Assembly (NCBI GenBank): GCA_903889815.1
Contig: CAISYX010000020.1
Location: forward strand, 1 to 17,232
Direction: 5' to 3'
DNA: 17,232 nucleotides
Origin: an uncultured Gammaproteobacteria bacterium
GTDB taxonomy: Bacteria > Pseudomonadota > Gammaproteobacteria > Pseudomonadales > Pseudohongiellaceae
This document shows, in pieces, positions 6,589-14,683 of the stretch. Position 1 is the stretch's first letter. Every line of letters begins with the position of its first letter. The notes beneath the pieces were generated by a model. The model was not told the DNA's origin, did not search any database, and saw only the letters and a list, made by a program, of their open reading frames with translations. A program made the translations under genes and the position numbers.

Positions 6589-7545
6589 TTAGCCTTGCAA
6601 GGGCGCCTGCCGGTGCAAGGTATAGCGCCCGGATACCACGGTTATCGCTCCTGCGAGCTCCAGGGACAGGAGTTCAGTTTGCAGGTCAAAGACGCTCAGG
6701 TGTGTCCGAGCAGCAATACTGTCAAATGAAATCGGATCAAATCCCATGGCCTCAATGATTTTTTGCTGATTCACAGTAGGCGCCATCACTGCGACTTTCG
6801 AGCTGGCTGTACTTCTTGAGCTCTTGAGGTCGGGGACGCCAGGCTCCAGCGCAAGTGTCAGTAGCCCGTCCAGTTGATTCCATAGATCCTGAGGCGTTTC
6901 CGCCAAAGTCGCCCCCTCTCTGATCAACTTGTGACAGCCCCTGCTGAGCGGGTTGCGTATGGAGCCTGGGACCGCAAAGACCTCGCGGTTCTGCTCCATC
7001 GCCATTCTGGCCGTGATGAGAGATCCGCTTTGCAGAGCAGCCTCGACAACGACGACGCCGATGCTCAATCCGCTGATGATGCGATTTCGGCGCGGGAAAT
7101 TGGCTGGCAGCGCACGGTAACCCAGCGGAAACTCTGAGACCAGCGCGCCACTCTCGAGAATTCTTGAGGCAAGGTGCGCGTTGCTCCTTGGATATATGTG
7201 GTCAACTCCGGTCCCGACTACGCTCACGGTAATTCCGCCACTATCTACAGTCGCCTTGTGTGCTGCCGTATCGATGCCTGTAGCGAGACCACTGCAAACT
7301 CCCAGTCCCTGCCGGACGATCCCTGTTGCGAACAAGTCTGTAATCTCCCGCCCATCAACACTGCAGCGCCGGCTACCCACGATCGCGATCTGAGGAATCG
7401 AAAGAGCTCTGGCGTTTCCACGCACAAACAGAAGAGGAGGGGGGTCCGCGATCTCGCGCAGCAGGGGAGGATACGTCGAATCTCTTAGCGTGATGATTGT
7501 ATTGTCAGACAACGGGGACATGAAATAGAAGCCTCTGCGAGCCAT
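6589..7545 (-). CDS. dprA: DNA-processing protein DprA, core and C-terminal domain (frame separated from its N-terminus)
   Basis: DprA binds incoming single-stranded DNA and loads RecA during natural transformation. This frame holds the complete Rossmann-like core: VGSRR (56-60), SGLATGIDTAAH, GTGVDHIYP, SEFPLGYRALPANFPRRNRIISGLS in outline, SGSLITARMA, EVFAVPGS and GCHKLIREGA. It continues to a C-terminal winged-helix domain (about 250-310). The N-terminal SAM-like domain lies in another frame at 7485-7736, so the gene is split by a frameshift (see that entry). The frame opens with ATG 7545; a second in-frame ATG at 7521 has AGAGG 10 nt upstream and could allow separate translation of the core. 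Because the core looks undamaged, a recent mutation or a sequencing error is likelier than long decay. Confidence 0.88.
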   Translation of the reverse strand: MARRGFYFMSPLSDNTIITLRDSTYPPLLREIADPPPLLFVRGNARALSIPQIAIVGSRRCSVDGREITDLFATGIVRQGLGVCSGLATGIDTAAHKATVDSGGITVSVVGTGVDHIYPRSNAHLASRILESGALVSEFPLGYRALPANFPRRNRIISGLSIGVVVVEAALQSGSLITARMAMEQNREVFAVPGSIRNPLSRGCHKLIREGATLAETPQDLWNQLDGLLTLALEPGVPDLKSSRSTASSKVAVMAPTVNQQKIIEAMGFDPISFDSIAARTHLSVFDLQTELLSLELAGAITVVSGRYTLHRQAPLQG

Positions 7546-7736
7546 CGTGCTTCTGCGGAGCTCATGGCCTCTGAGATGAGCGATGCAATTTCTTCCAGAT
7601 TCGCCGGAGAACCTTGCGAAAAAGCAACGCTCGTTCCCGGAAGGTTTCGATCCAGCATCAGCTTGCGCAGCAACGCAACAGAGATGTTTTCTGCATGAAA
7701 CAGCGTCAGCCAGTCAAGCAATTCGGAGTCGTTCAT
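7485..7736 (-). pseudogene. dprA: N-terminal fragment of dprA in a different frame
   Basis: The frame starts MNDSELLDWLTLFHAENIS, matching the start of gammaproteobacterial DprA, and continues through a helix-rich SAM-like domain to RWLAEA. It then runs out of family similarity and stops at 7485. The rest of DprA continues in the frame beginning at 7545, so a -1 shift (one base missing, or two extra) is needed somewhere near 7490-7560. Adding one C to the run of four at 7514-7517 would join the frames as one protein of about 380 residues, but with a linker longer than usual, so the exact site is uncertain. The ATG at 7736 has GGAAG 8 nt upstream. The tsaP-like stop is 43 nt upstream. Confidence 0.8.
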
Positions 7737-7779
7737 TCTCTTTGATCTTCCATGATCCAAAGGATTTGGCGGGTCATGC

Positions 7780-8829
7780 TCAGGGAGTGCGGATGGTATC
7801 TCCAACTGAGGAAGGTTGAGTCAGCGACAGGATGACGCCATAGCTCATTCGGTCGAACACACTATAGACCAGAAGCATGCCGATCTCCGTCGACGGCAGA
7901 CGGACATCCTTGCGCGTGACGGGGTCTTGAACTTGGTCTCCTTCGCGGAAAATTGATAGTACATCGCCTTCAGCGAGTCCATCATTTCCGCCAAGATTGA
8001 GCACCGTCGATTCGAATTGCGCAGCCTGGCTCTCGTTGTTGAGCAGGCCGATGATGCTCCCTTGCAGCGCTGTGTCCGGAGTCGTCGGAAAGTAGTCAAG
8101 GTTTATCCGGGCCGTTTCCTGTGGCAGCAAGCGGTCACCCGCCTTGAGTTCTTCACTGCTCTGAACGATCAGTGCTCGCTTGAGTCCTTCTCCCTCGTCA
8201 GACACTACGTTCAGCGCGCCGAGCTTGATGGCTTCCTGACCAAGGACTTCGCCCTCTGCACCCACATAGGTGGCGCCGAGCCGGAAAATTTCATAACCAG
8301 TCGCATCGCTTGCCCATTCACCTCCGACAATCACTTCGTGACCGGCACCCATAATCAAATTTCCAGATGCGCTGGAAAGTATGTACGCCGACTCTTCAAA
8401 GCTTTCCGTCTCGACAATGCGATTCTCGATCAGGAAGCCCTCCAGTGCCTGGCGCGGAATCACGGGAATAGGGTTCAAAAGCGGGGTTTCACGTACTGTC
8501 GGGCTCAGTCTTACAGTCTGACGGTCTCCTCTTTCCATGACGATGCGAGGTCCGTTTGCTGAGGTCACAAGGCGCAGAATATCTCCCGGGTAGATGAGAT
8601 CAGGATCCTGCACCGCTGGATTGCCTTGCCAGATTTCGGGCCAGCGCCAGGGCTCCTCTAGAAATATGGATGCTATATCCCAGAGTGTGTCACCTTCTTT
8701 TACGACATAGGAATCGGGAGACCCAGGCGCCAAAGAAAGGATTTGTGAATATGTAGAAACGAAGGGAAACACGGCAAGAACGCCAAACACGCAGAATACG
8801 ATCAGCCTCTTCAGTCTTGGCACGTTCAT
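7780..8829 (-). CDS. tsaP: LysM-domain periplasmic protein, TsaP-like (type IV pilus secretin-associated)
   Basis: The 349-residue protein has a basic N-terminus and hydrophobic signal sequence (about 5-28), then a LysM peptidoglycan-binding domain (about 40-88: YVVKEGDTLWDIA to YPGDILRL), an extended linker and a C-terminal beta-rich region of about 200 residues ending with a flagellar FlgT-like type domain (DGLAEGDVLSIF, IGMLLVYSVFDRMSYGVIL). This layout, and its place just before dprA, matches P. aeruginosa PA0020 and other TsaP proteins, which anchor the type IV pilus secretin ring to peptidoglycan. The layout and neighbours support the name, but no pilus gene is in the window. The ATG at 8829 has only a weak ribosome binding site. 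Nearness to dprA, a transformation gene, may reflect a shared link to DNA uptake (inference). Confidence 0.8.
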   Translation of the reverse strand: MNVPRLKRLIVFCVFGVLAVFPFVSTYSQILSLAPGSPDSYVVKEGDTLWDIASIFLEEPWRWPEIWQGNPAVQDPDLIYPGDILRLVTSANGPRIVMERGDRQTVRLSPTVRETPLLNPIPVIPRQALEGFLIENRIVETESFEESAYILSSASGNLIMGAGHEVIVGGEWASDATGYEIFRLGATYVGAEGEVLGQEAIKLGALNVVSDEGEGLKRALIVQSSEELKAGDRLLPQETARINLDYFPTTPDTALQGSIIGLLNNESQAAQFESTVLNLGGNDGLAEGDVLSIFREGDQVQDPVTRKDVRLPSTEIGMLLVYSVFDRMSYGVILSLTQPSSVGDTIRTP

Positions 8830-8878
8830 ATTTACAATCCGGCTTTGTTGGGCGAGGTTCGGTATCTTAGCAATAAGG

Positions 8879-8884
8879 TATACT
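8879..8884 (+). promoter_or_regulatory. Candidate -10 box for the def-fmt-rsmB series
   Basis: TATACT (5 of 6 to the sigma-70 -10 box) lies 76 nt before the def start in the 131-bp divergent gap to the tsaP-like gene. No good -35 hexamer is seen at 16-18 bp, so this is a weak call. Confidence 0.3.
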
Positions 8885-8960
8885 GATCACGAGAAGCAGT
8901 TCACAGTACTGAAATTAATTTTCTACCCTAAGTTACGGGCTTTCCTGGTAATTGTTGCAT

Positions 8961-9467
8961 ATGGCCATATTGAATATCCTGGAGTTTCCCGACCTGAGGC
9001 TGCGTCGGAAAGCTACGCCCGTTACAGACTTCACACCAGAGTTGTCGAGAATCATCGACGACATGTTCGAGACGATGTACGCCGCGCCAGGAATCGGGCT
9101 TGCTGCTACACAGGTCAATATCCACAAGCAGCTGATAGTGATTGATATATCGGACAATAAAGATGCCCCTCTCGTGTTTATCAATCCCCGCATCGAGATT
9201 ATAGACCAGACGCTGGAAGACTATGATGAAGGCTGCCTTTCAGTTCCCGGTTTTTATGAAACGGTCTCGAGGCCTCGAATGGTGCGGATCACTGCGCTTG
9301 ACCGATCTGGAGAGCCTTTGGTCATGGAAACCGACGGGCTGCTGGCAACCTGCATTCAGCACGAATTGGACCACCTCAACGGCAAATTGTTTGTCGATTA
9401 CCTGAGCACGCTCAAGCGCGAGCGAATTCGCAAGAAGCTCGAGCTGGCGCACAAGGAATCTGCTTGA
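8961..9467 (+). CDS. def: Peptide deformylase
   Basis: Def removes the formyl group from the initiator methionine of new proteins as they leave the ribosome. The 168-residue protein carries all three class I motifs: GIGLAATQ (44-51), EGCLS (90-94) with the metal ligand Cys92, and QHELDH (133-138) with the metal ligands His134 and His138 and catalytic Glu135. I chose the ATG at 8961 (MAILNILEFPD, as in homologues); a TTG three codons upstream at 8952 is less likely. No strong ribosome binding site is visible. It is divergent from the tsaP-like gene and is followed after 59 nt by fmt, the usual def-fmt pairing. Confidence 0.97.
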   Translation: MAILNILEFPDLRLRRKATPVTDFTPELSRIIDDMFETMYAAPGIGLAATQVNIHKQLIVIDISDNKDAPLVFINPRIEIIDQTLEDYDEGCLSVPGFYETVSRPRMVRITALDRSGEPLVMETDGLLATCIQHELDHLNGKLFVDYLSTLKRERIRKKLELAHKESA

Positions 9468-9526
9468 TTATCCGCGTGCTGCTTTCTTTCACGACTCGCA
9501 CAGAACCCCCCGATTTGGGAACTTGA

Positions 9527-10492
9527 ATGACTGCATTGAGAATCGTATTCGCGGGGACACCCTCTTTCGCTGCGCACATTCTGGAGGCGCTTCTGAGCTC
9601 CCCACATGAAATTGTTGGCGTCTACACACAGCCAGATCGGCCGGCAGGCCGGGGCAAGCAACTGCAGGCAAGTGCGGTCAAGCAAGTGGCACTTGCGAAT
9701 GGTATTCCCGTGTTACAGCCAGTAAGCCTGCGCGCTGAGAGCGAGCAAGAAGCATTGGCCTGTCTGGGTGCCGACCTCATGGTAGTTGTAGCGTATGGGT
9801 TGATCCTGCCGCAGGGAATTCTCGACACCCCTCGCCTTGGCTGCATCAACGTTCACGCTTCGCTGCTGCCGCGCTGGAGAGGCGCGGCCCCGATTGAGCG
9901 CGCATTGATGGCTGGCGACACTCGCACTGGCGTGACTATCATGCAGATGGAGAAGGGTCTGGACACTGGTGCCATGCTTTGCAAGGCGGAGGTCGAGATT
10001 CTTGAAGACGATGATCGGCACAGCCTGGAACTCAAACTCGAAGGTGCAGGGATCAGCGCGCTGCTTGAAGCCCTGGGCAACATTGAGCATTTGATTGCGC
10101 ATGCACAGGCCCAGGACCACTCAGCCAGCACCTATGCGGCCAAGCTTGAGAAGTCCGAGGCTCTGGTGGATTGGCAAGCCGATGCCCATGCAGTTCATAG
10201 ACAGATTCGCGGCGGCGTCGGCCGCAATCCTGCATACAGTGAATACAAAGGTGAGCGGATCCGATTCCTCAAAGCAACAGTTCTGGCAGCCCGGCCTCCA
10301 GAAATCGCTGGCGCAATCATTCAGGCAGACAAAGAGGGGCTTCAAGTGGCCTGTGGAGAGTCTGTGCTGAACATAACAGTCATCCAGTTACCAGGTAAAA
10401 ATCCGGTGTCGATGCGAGAATTCGTGAACGCCCGCAAGGACTTCTTCACAATAGGCTCCCGTTTTGACGCCAGCGCTGTATCGGCGCCATGA
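9527..10492 (+). CDS. fmt: Methionyl-tRNA formyltransferase
   Basis: Fmt transfers a formyl group from 10-formyl-tetrahydrofolate to methionyl-initiator tRNA. The 321-residue protein has the N-terminal formyltransferase domain (about 1-200) with the catalytic set Asn108, His110 (INVHASLLPRWRGAAP) and Asp146 (KGLDTGAM). The tRNA-binding loop near 36-45 (PDRPAGRGKQ) and a C-terminal OB-like domain (about 205-310) complete it. GGGAA stands 5 nt before the ATG. Its TGA stop overlaps the rsmB ATG by four bases (ATGA), so the two are probably translationally coupled. Confidence 0.97.
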   Translation: MTALRIVFAGTPSFAAHILEALLSSPHEIVGVYTQPDRPAGRGKQLQASAVKQVALANGIPVLQPVSLRAESEQEALACLGADLMVVVAYGLILPQGILDTPRLGCINVHASLLPRWRGAAPIERALMAGDTRTGVTIMQMEKGLDTGAMLCKAEVEILEDDDRHSLELKLEGAGISALLEALGNIEHLIAHAQAQDHSASTYAAKLEKSEALVDWQADAHAVHRQIRGGVGRNPAYSEYKGERIRFLKATVLAARPPEIAGAIIQADKEGLQVACGESVLNITVIQLPGKNPVSMREFVNARKDFFTIGSRFDASAVSAP

Positions 10493-11793
10493 AGCCCGGG
10501 CAGCTGCGAGCACTGGCCGCCACCATCCTGAGCAAACTTCTTCAGCAGCAAGGCTCGCTTGCTACATTGCTGGAAAGGCCGTCTGTCGATGCGCAGGAGT
10601 TTCCCCTTCTGCAGGAAATTTGCTTCGGAACCTGCCGGTGGTACTTCCAGCTGGATGCCATGCTGGCTCAGCTTCTGGAGAAGCCGCTGAAGCCGAAAGA
10701 CCTCGACGTGCGCTGCTTGCTGCTGACCGGGCTCTATCAGCTTCACTATCTCAGGGTGCCGGAATATGCCGTCGTAAACGAGACAGTCGCGGCGACACTG
10801 GTGCTGAAGAAGCAATGGGCAAAAGGATTTGTGAATGCCATCCTGAGATCCTATCTGCGAGACAAGGATGAGATAGCCTCGCGAGCACTGCTCATGGAAC
10901 CGGGTCGTTTCGCACACCCACAATGGTTCGTCAGCCGCATGAAAGCCGCATGGCCCGAGCATTGGCGGGCGCTGCTGGCAGCCAACAACGAGCATCCGCC
11001 AATGACCCTGCGCGTCAATCTTCGTCGAATGTCACGCCCAGCGTATCTGGCCGCCTTGCTGGAGGCAGGCATCACCGCCCGCGCTGGTATTCTCTGCGCG
11101 TCGAGTATCTATCTTGAGGCTGCGTGTCCTGTGACGGCCCTTCCCGGTTTCGAGGAGGGGCTCATCAGCGTGCAGGACGAAGCCTCGCAGCTGATTCCCG
11201 GACTTCTGGAGTTGCAGCCCGGCCTTGCCATCCTTGATGCCTGCGCAGCACCTGGAGGCAAGACCTGCCATTTGCTGGAAAGCGGTTTTGCTTTCAGCCG
11301 CCTGGTTGCGATCGACAACGATGTCCGCCGACTTGAGCGTGTGAAGCAGAATCTGCAACGCCTGCAACTTCAGGCGGATGTGATCTGCGGCGACGCCGGA
11401 CAAACTGCACAGTGGTGGGACGGCAATCAGTTCGATCGCATTCTTCTGGACGCGCCTTGCTCTGCGACTGGCATCATTCGCCGTCATCCGGATATCAAAC
11501 TACTGCGCCGTCCGGATCATGTTCTCGCTCTGCAGGAGATTCAGCTCTCCTTGCTGAAGTCACTCTGGGCCTGCTTGAAGCCTGGTGGCCTGCTCCTGTA
11601 CTCCACCTGTTCAGTCCTGCAGGAAGAGAACTCCGATGCGATCAGCGCATTCATTGCCTGTACGGAGGAAGCGAAACTCGAAGAAATCCCAGCAGAATGG
11701 GGAGTAGAATGCCAGCAGGGCAGGCAGTTGCTGCCAAGCGCCCAGGGACAGGATGGTTTCTATTTCGCGAGACTGCGCAAAGCACCACATTGA
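10489..11793 (+). CDS. rsmB: 16S rRNA m5C967 methyltransferase
   Basis: RsmB (Sun) uses S-adenosylmethionine to methylate C967 of 16S rRNA. The 434-residue protein has an N-terminal NusB-like RNA-binding domain (about 1-140, with YAVVNETVA and KGFVNAILR) and a C-terminal Rossmann methyltransferase domain. Visible motifs are DACAAPGGKTCH from residue 250 (AdoMet binding), DAPCSATG from 321 with Cys324, and STCSVLQEEN with the nucleophile Cys374, close to Cys325 and Cys375 of E. coli RsmB. The start overlaps the fmt stop. A 57-bp gap with a strong palindrome separates it from trkA. Confidence 0.96.
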   Translation: MKPGQLRALAATILSKLLQQQGSLATLLERPSVDAQEFPLLQEICFGTCRWYFQLDAMLAQLLEKPLKPKDLDVRCLLLTGLYQLHYLRVPEYAVVNETVAATLVLKKQWAKGFVNAILRSYLRDKDEIASRALLMEPGRFAHPQWFVSRMKAAWPEHWRALLAANNEHPPMTLRVNLRRMSRPAYLAALLEAGITARAGILCASSIYLEAACPVTALPGFEEGLISVQDEASQLIPGLLELQPGLAILDACAAPGGKTCHLLESGFAFSRLVAIDNDVRRLERVKQNLQRLQLQADVICGDAGQTAQWWDGNQFDRILLDAPCSATGIIRRHPDIKLLRRPDHVLALQEIQLSLLKSLWACLKPGGLLLYSTCSVLQEENSDAISAFIACTEEAKLEEIPAEWGVECQQGRQLLPSAQGQDGFYFARLRKAPH

Positions 11794-11800
11794 CTGCGAC

Positions 11801-11812
11801 TCCCGCGCGGGA
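11801..11812. repeat. 12-bp perfect palindrome between rsmB and trkA
   Basis: TCCCGCGCGGGA is its own reverse complement. As RNA it could fold into a four-base stem with a GCGC loop, extended by outer TGCG / CGCA arms after a small internal loop. No T-run follows on either strand, so it is not called a terminator. It could be a transcript-stabilising or attenuating hairpin ahead of the trk genes, or a protein site. Confidence 0.4.
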
Positions 11813-11850
11813 CCAGCGCAAAAAATATGAATCCGGAGATTGCCTGCTAG

Positions 11851-13224
11851 ATGAAAATCATTATTTTGGGAGCGAACCACGTCGCCATTTCGCTCGCCGA
11901 AAACCTTGCCAGCGAAGCCAATGACATCACGATTGTCGACCCTGATGCCGAAAAGCTGCGCGAGCTCAAGGACCGGATCGACATCGGCACGGCGGTAGGG
12001 CAGCCGTCTTATCCGGACGTGCTGCGCATGGCGGGCGGTGATGACGCAGACATGCTGATTGCAGTCACCGAGAACGATGAGGTCAACCTCATCGCTTGTC
12101 AGATTGCACACGTCCTTTTCAAGACTCCCAAAAAGATTTGCCGGTTGCGCTCGGCCTCTTACATGTCGGCGGAAGGCCTTTTCGGACCCGGGGCAATAGC
12201 TGCCGATGTAGTGATAAGTCCCGAGCAACTTGTTTCGCATTACATCGAGCGATTGATAGATCTGCCGGGCGCACTCCAGGTGCTGGACTTCGCCGACGGC
12301 AAAGCGCAGCTCGTTGCTGTAAAGGCCTATTACGGTGGGCCTCTGGTAGGACAGGAGATTCGCTTCCTGCGCGAGCACATGCCGAATGTGGATACCCGTG
12401 TGGCCGCGATATTCAGGCGCGATACCGCGATAATGCCGGAAGGATCCACAGTGATTGAAGCCGATGACGAGGTCTTCTTCATCGCGGCGCAACGCAATAT
12501 TCGCGCGGTTATGGGAGAACTGCGCCGGCTGGACAAGCCTTACAAGCGCCTCATTATTGCGGGAGGCGGCAATATCGGCTCGCGACTCGCAGAGGCTGTC
12601 GAGAAACGCTACCAGACCAAAATCATCGAGCACAATCCGCAGCGCTGCGCTTATCTTTCCGAGCGCCTGAACAAGACCATCATTCTGAATGGCCTGTCTT
12701 CCGACAAGGAGCTCCTGCTGGAAGAGAGCATTGAGGACACGGATGTGTTTCTTGCGCTGACCAATGACGATGAAGCCAACATCATGTCGTCGATGCTCGC
12801 CAAACGACTGGGCGCACGCAAGGTTATGACCCTGATCAACAACCCTGCCTATGTGGATCTGGTGCAGGGTGGCGAGATCGATATTGCCATTTCGCCTCAG
12901 CTCGCCACCATCGGCAGTCTACTGACCCATGTCCGACGAGGCGACATTGTCAATGTACACTCCCTTCGACGCGGAGCTGCCGAAGCTCTGGAAGCCATCG
13001 CCCATGGCGACAGTCATTCGTCCAAAGTCGTAGGCAAGGCAATTGAAGACATTGAACTTCCGCCCGGGACAACAATCGGTGCAATCGTGCGGGACGAAGA
13101 AGTTTTGATTGCCCATGACAACATAGTCATACAGTCAGGAGATCACGTGATTCTGTTCCTTGTCGACAAGAAGCGAATTCCTGAAGTAGAACGACTCTTC
13201 CAGGTGGGACTCACCTTCTTCTGA
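11851..13224 (+). CDS. trkA: Trk potassium uptake system, regulatory NAD-binding subunit TrkA
   Basis: TrkA is the cytoplasmic gating ring of the TrkAH potassium transporter. At 457 residues it has the standard double arrangement of RCK_N and RCK_C domains: RCK_N1 (1-120), RCK_C1 (about 140-225), RCK_N2 (about 232-350) and RCK_C2 (about 370-455). The second nucleotide-binding loop is intact (GGGNIG at 238-243). The first is altered: E. coli TrkA has GAGQVG, while this protein has GANHVA at 7-12, so the second and third glycines of GxGxxG are gone, although Asp30 at the end of the next strand remains. YKRLIIAGGG, NDDEANIMSSMLAKR and AYVDLVQGGEIDIAISPQ closely follow the family. trkH follows after 7 nt. 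Confidence 0.96.
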   Translation: MKIIILGANHVAISLAENLASEANDITIVDPDAEKLRELKDRIDIGTAVGQPSYPDVLRMAGGDDADMLIAVTENDEVNLIACQIAHVLFKTPKKICRLRSASYMSAEGLFGPGAIAADVVISPEQLVSHYIERLIDLPGALQVLDFADGKAQLVAVKAYYGGPLVGQEIRFLREHMPNVDTRVAAIFRRDTAIMPEGSTVIEADDEVFFIAAQRNIRAVMGELRRLDKPYKRLIIAGGGNIGSRLAEAVEKRYQTKIIEHNPQRCAYLSERLNKTIILNGLSSDKELLLEESIEDTDVFLALTNDDEANIMSSMLAKRLGARKVMTLINNPAYVDLVQGGEIDIAISPQLATIGSLLTHVRRGDIVNVHSLRRGAAEALEAIAHGDSHSSKVVGKAIEDIELPPGTTIGAIVRDEEVLIAHDNIVIQSGDHVILFLVDKKRIPEVERLFQVGLTFF

Positions 13225-13231
13225 AGCCACT

Positions 13232-14683
13232 ATGCATCTGAGCGTCGTTTCAAAAATTCTGGGCTTGCTGCTGATGTTGTTCAGCATACTGGCAAACCTG
13301 CCTTCCATCCTGGTGTCACTCTTTTTCAGTGATGGGGAACTGTCCTCTTTCACAACCGCGCTTTTCATTACCTTCAGCACCGGCTTCATTCTTTGGTTGA
13401 CCTCATGGAGGTCGGCCAAGGAATTGAGGACTCGAGACGGATTCCTTATCGTCACTCTTTTCTGGACTGTCCTCGGGACATTCGGGGCGCTACCTTTCTA
13501 CTTCTCTTTTGAATTGCCGCTCTCAATAACGGATGCTGTGTTTGAGTCAATTTCCGGACTGAGCACTACCGGCGCAACTGTTATCGTCGGCCTTGAAGAA
13601 GTCCCAAAATCCCTGCTGTTCTATCGTGCTCAACTGCAGTGGCTGGGCGGAATGGGAATCGTGGCGCTTGCTGTGGCCGTGTTGCCGATGCTTGGAATCG
13701 GCGGCATGCAATTGTACAGGGCTGAAAGTCCCGGGCCTGTCAAGAATGACAATCTTGTGCCGCGACTGGCAGAAACAGCGAAGGCCCTCTGGTACATCTA
13801 CCTGGCCTTGACAGCCAGTTGCACAATTGCCTTCTGGGCAGCCGGGATGACTTTCTTCGACGCGATTTGTCACAGCTTTGCAACGGTCGCGATTGGAGGA
13901 TTCTCAACCCACGATGCCAGTTTTGGATTTTTTGACAGCTCGCTCATCAATGTGATCGCGACGGTATTCATGCTGCTCGCCGGGGTCAATTTTGCACTGC
14001 ATTTCACCGCATGGCGCATGCAAAGTCTGCAACAGTATCTGCGTGACCCTGAATTCAAATTCTACCTGATCATTCTGCTCGTACTTTCGGTGGCAACGAG
14101 CGTAGTGTTGTATAGCACCGCCACCTACAGCGGCTTCGACTCGATCGTACACGGCGTCTTTCAAAGCGTCTCGATCGCCACGACAACAGGTTTTGTGACT
14201 GCTGACTTCAGTCAGTGGCCCTCCTTTCTTCCTTACATGTTGATCTATGCATCAATCATTGGTGCCTGCGCCGGATCGACAGGGGGGGGCATGAAGGTCA
14301 TTCGCATTCTCCTGATCTTGAAACAGGGTTTGCGGGAAGTGCAACGACTCATTCACCCCAATGCGATCATTCCGATAAAGCTGGGGAATACGCTTGTTCC
14401 AGATCGTGTCATAGAAGCGGTGTGGGGTTTCTTTGCAGTATACGTAATGGTCTTTCTGGCGCTGCTGCTGGCATTGCTTGCAACTGGTCTTGACGTCATA
14501 ACAGCGTTCAGTGCGGTTGGGGCGGCCATCAACAATCTTGGCGCTGGACTGGAAGGCGTCTCACAAAATTACAGTCTGCTGTCCGACCAGGCAAAATGGA
14601 TTCTTTGTTTTGCAATGCTGCTCGGACGACTCGAAATATTTACTCTGCTGGTGCTGTTTCTCCCAATGTTCTGGCGACGCTAG
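13232..14683 (+). CDS. trkH: Trk potassium uptake system, membrane subunit TrkH
   Basis: TrkH is the inner-membrane potassium-translocating subunit that sits on the TrkA ring. The 483-residue protein has many hydrophobic segments arranged as four M1-P-M2 repeats. The four pore loops are visible: SGLSTTGAT (108-116), ATVAIGGFSTHD (about 214-226), SIATTTGFVTAD (about 312-324) and INNLGAGLEG (about 432-442), each with the filter glycine. The AGSTGGGMKVIR segment follows the third loop, as in the family. The ATG lies 7 nt after the trkA stop, indicating one transcript for both subunits. Its TAG stop overlaps the stop of the convergent acyltransferase gene in the tetranucleotide CTAG. Confidence 0.96.
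   Translation: MHLSVVSKILGLLLMLFSILANLPSILVSLFFSDGELSSFTTALFITFSTGFILWLTSWRSAKELRTRDGFLIVTLFWTVLGTFGALPFYFSFELPLSITDAVFESISGLSTTGATVIVGLEEVPKSLLFYRAQLQWLGGMGIVALAVAVLPMLGIGGMQLYRAESPGPVKNDNLVPRLAETAKALWYIYLALTASCTIAFWAAGMTFFDAICHSFATVAIGGFSTHDASFGFFDSSLINVIATVFMLLAGVNFALHFTAWRMQSLQQYLRDPEFKFYLIILLVLSVATSVVLYSTATYSGFDSIVHGVFQSVSIATTTGFVTADFSQWPSFLPYMLIYASIIGACAGSTGGGMKVIRILLILKQGLREVQRLIHPNAIIPIKLGNTLVPDRVIEAVWGFFAVYVMVFLALLLALLATGLDVITAFSAVGAAINNLGAGLEGVSQNYSLLSDQAKWILCFAMLLGRLEIFTLLVLFLPMFWRR

Noticed and set aside
10342..10995. Minus-strand open frame (217 codons) opposite the fmt-rsmB junction
   Set aside because: Antisense to two conserved genes, no recognisable protein features.
11611..12633. 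Minus-strand open frame (340 codons) opposite rsmB and trkA
   Set aside because: Antisense shadow of two well-supported genes; the translation is unlike any family I recognise and crosses the gap between them.
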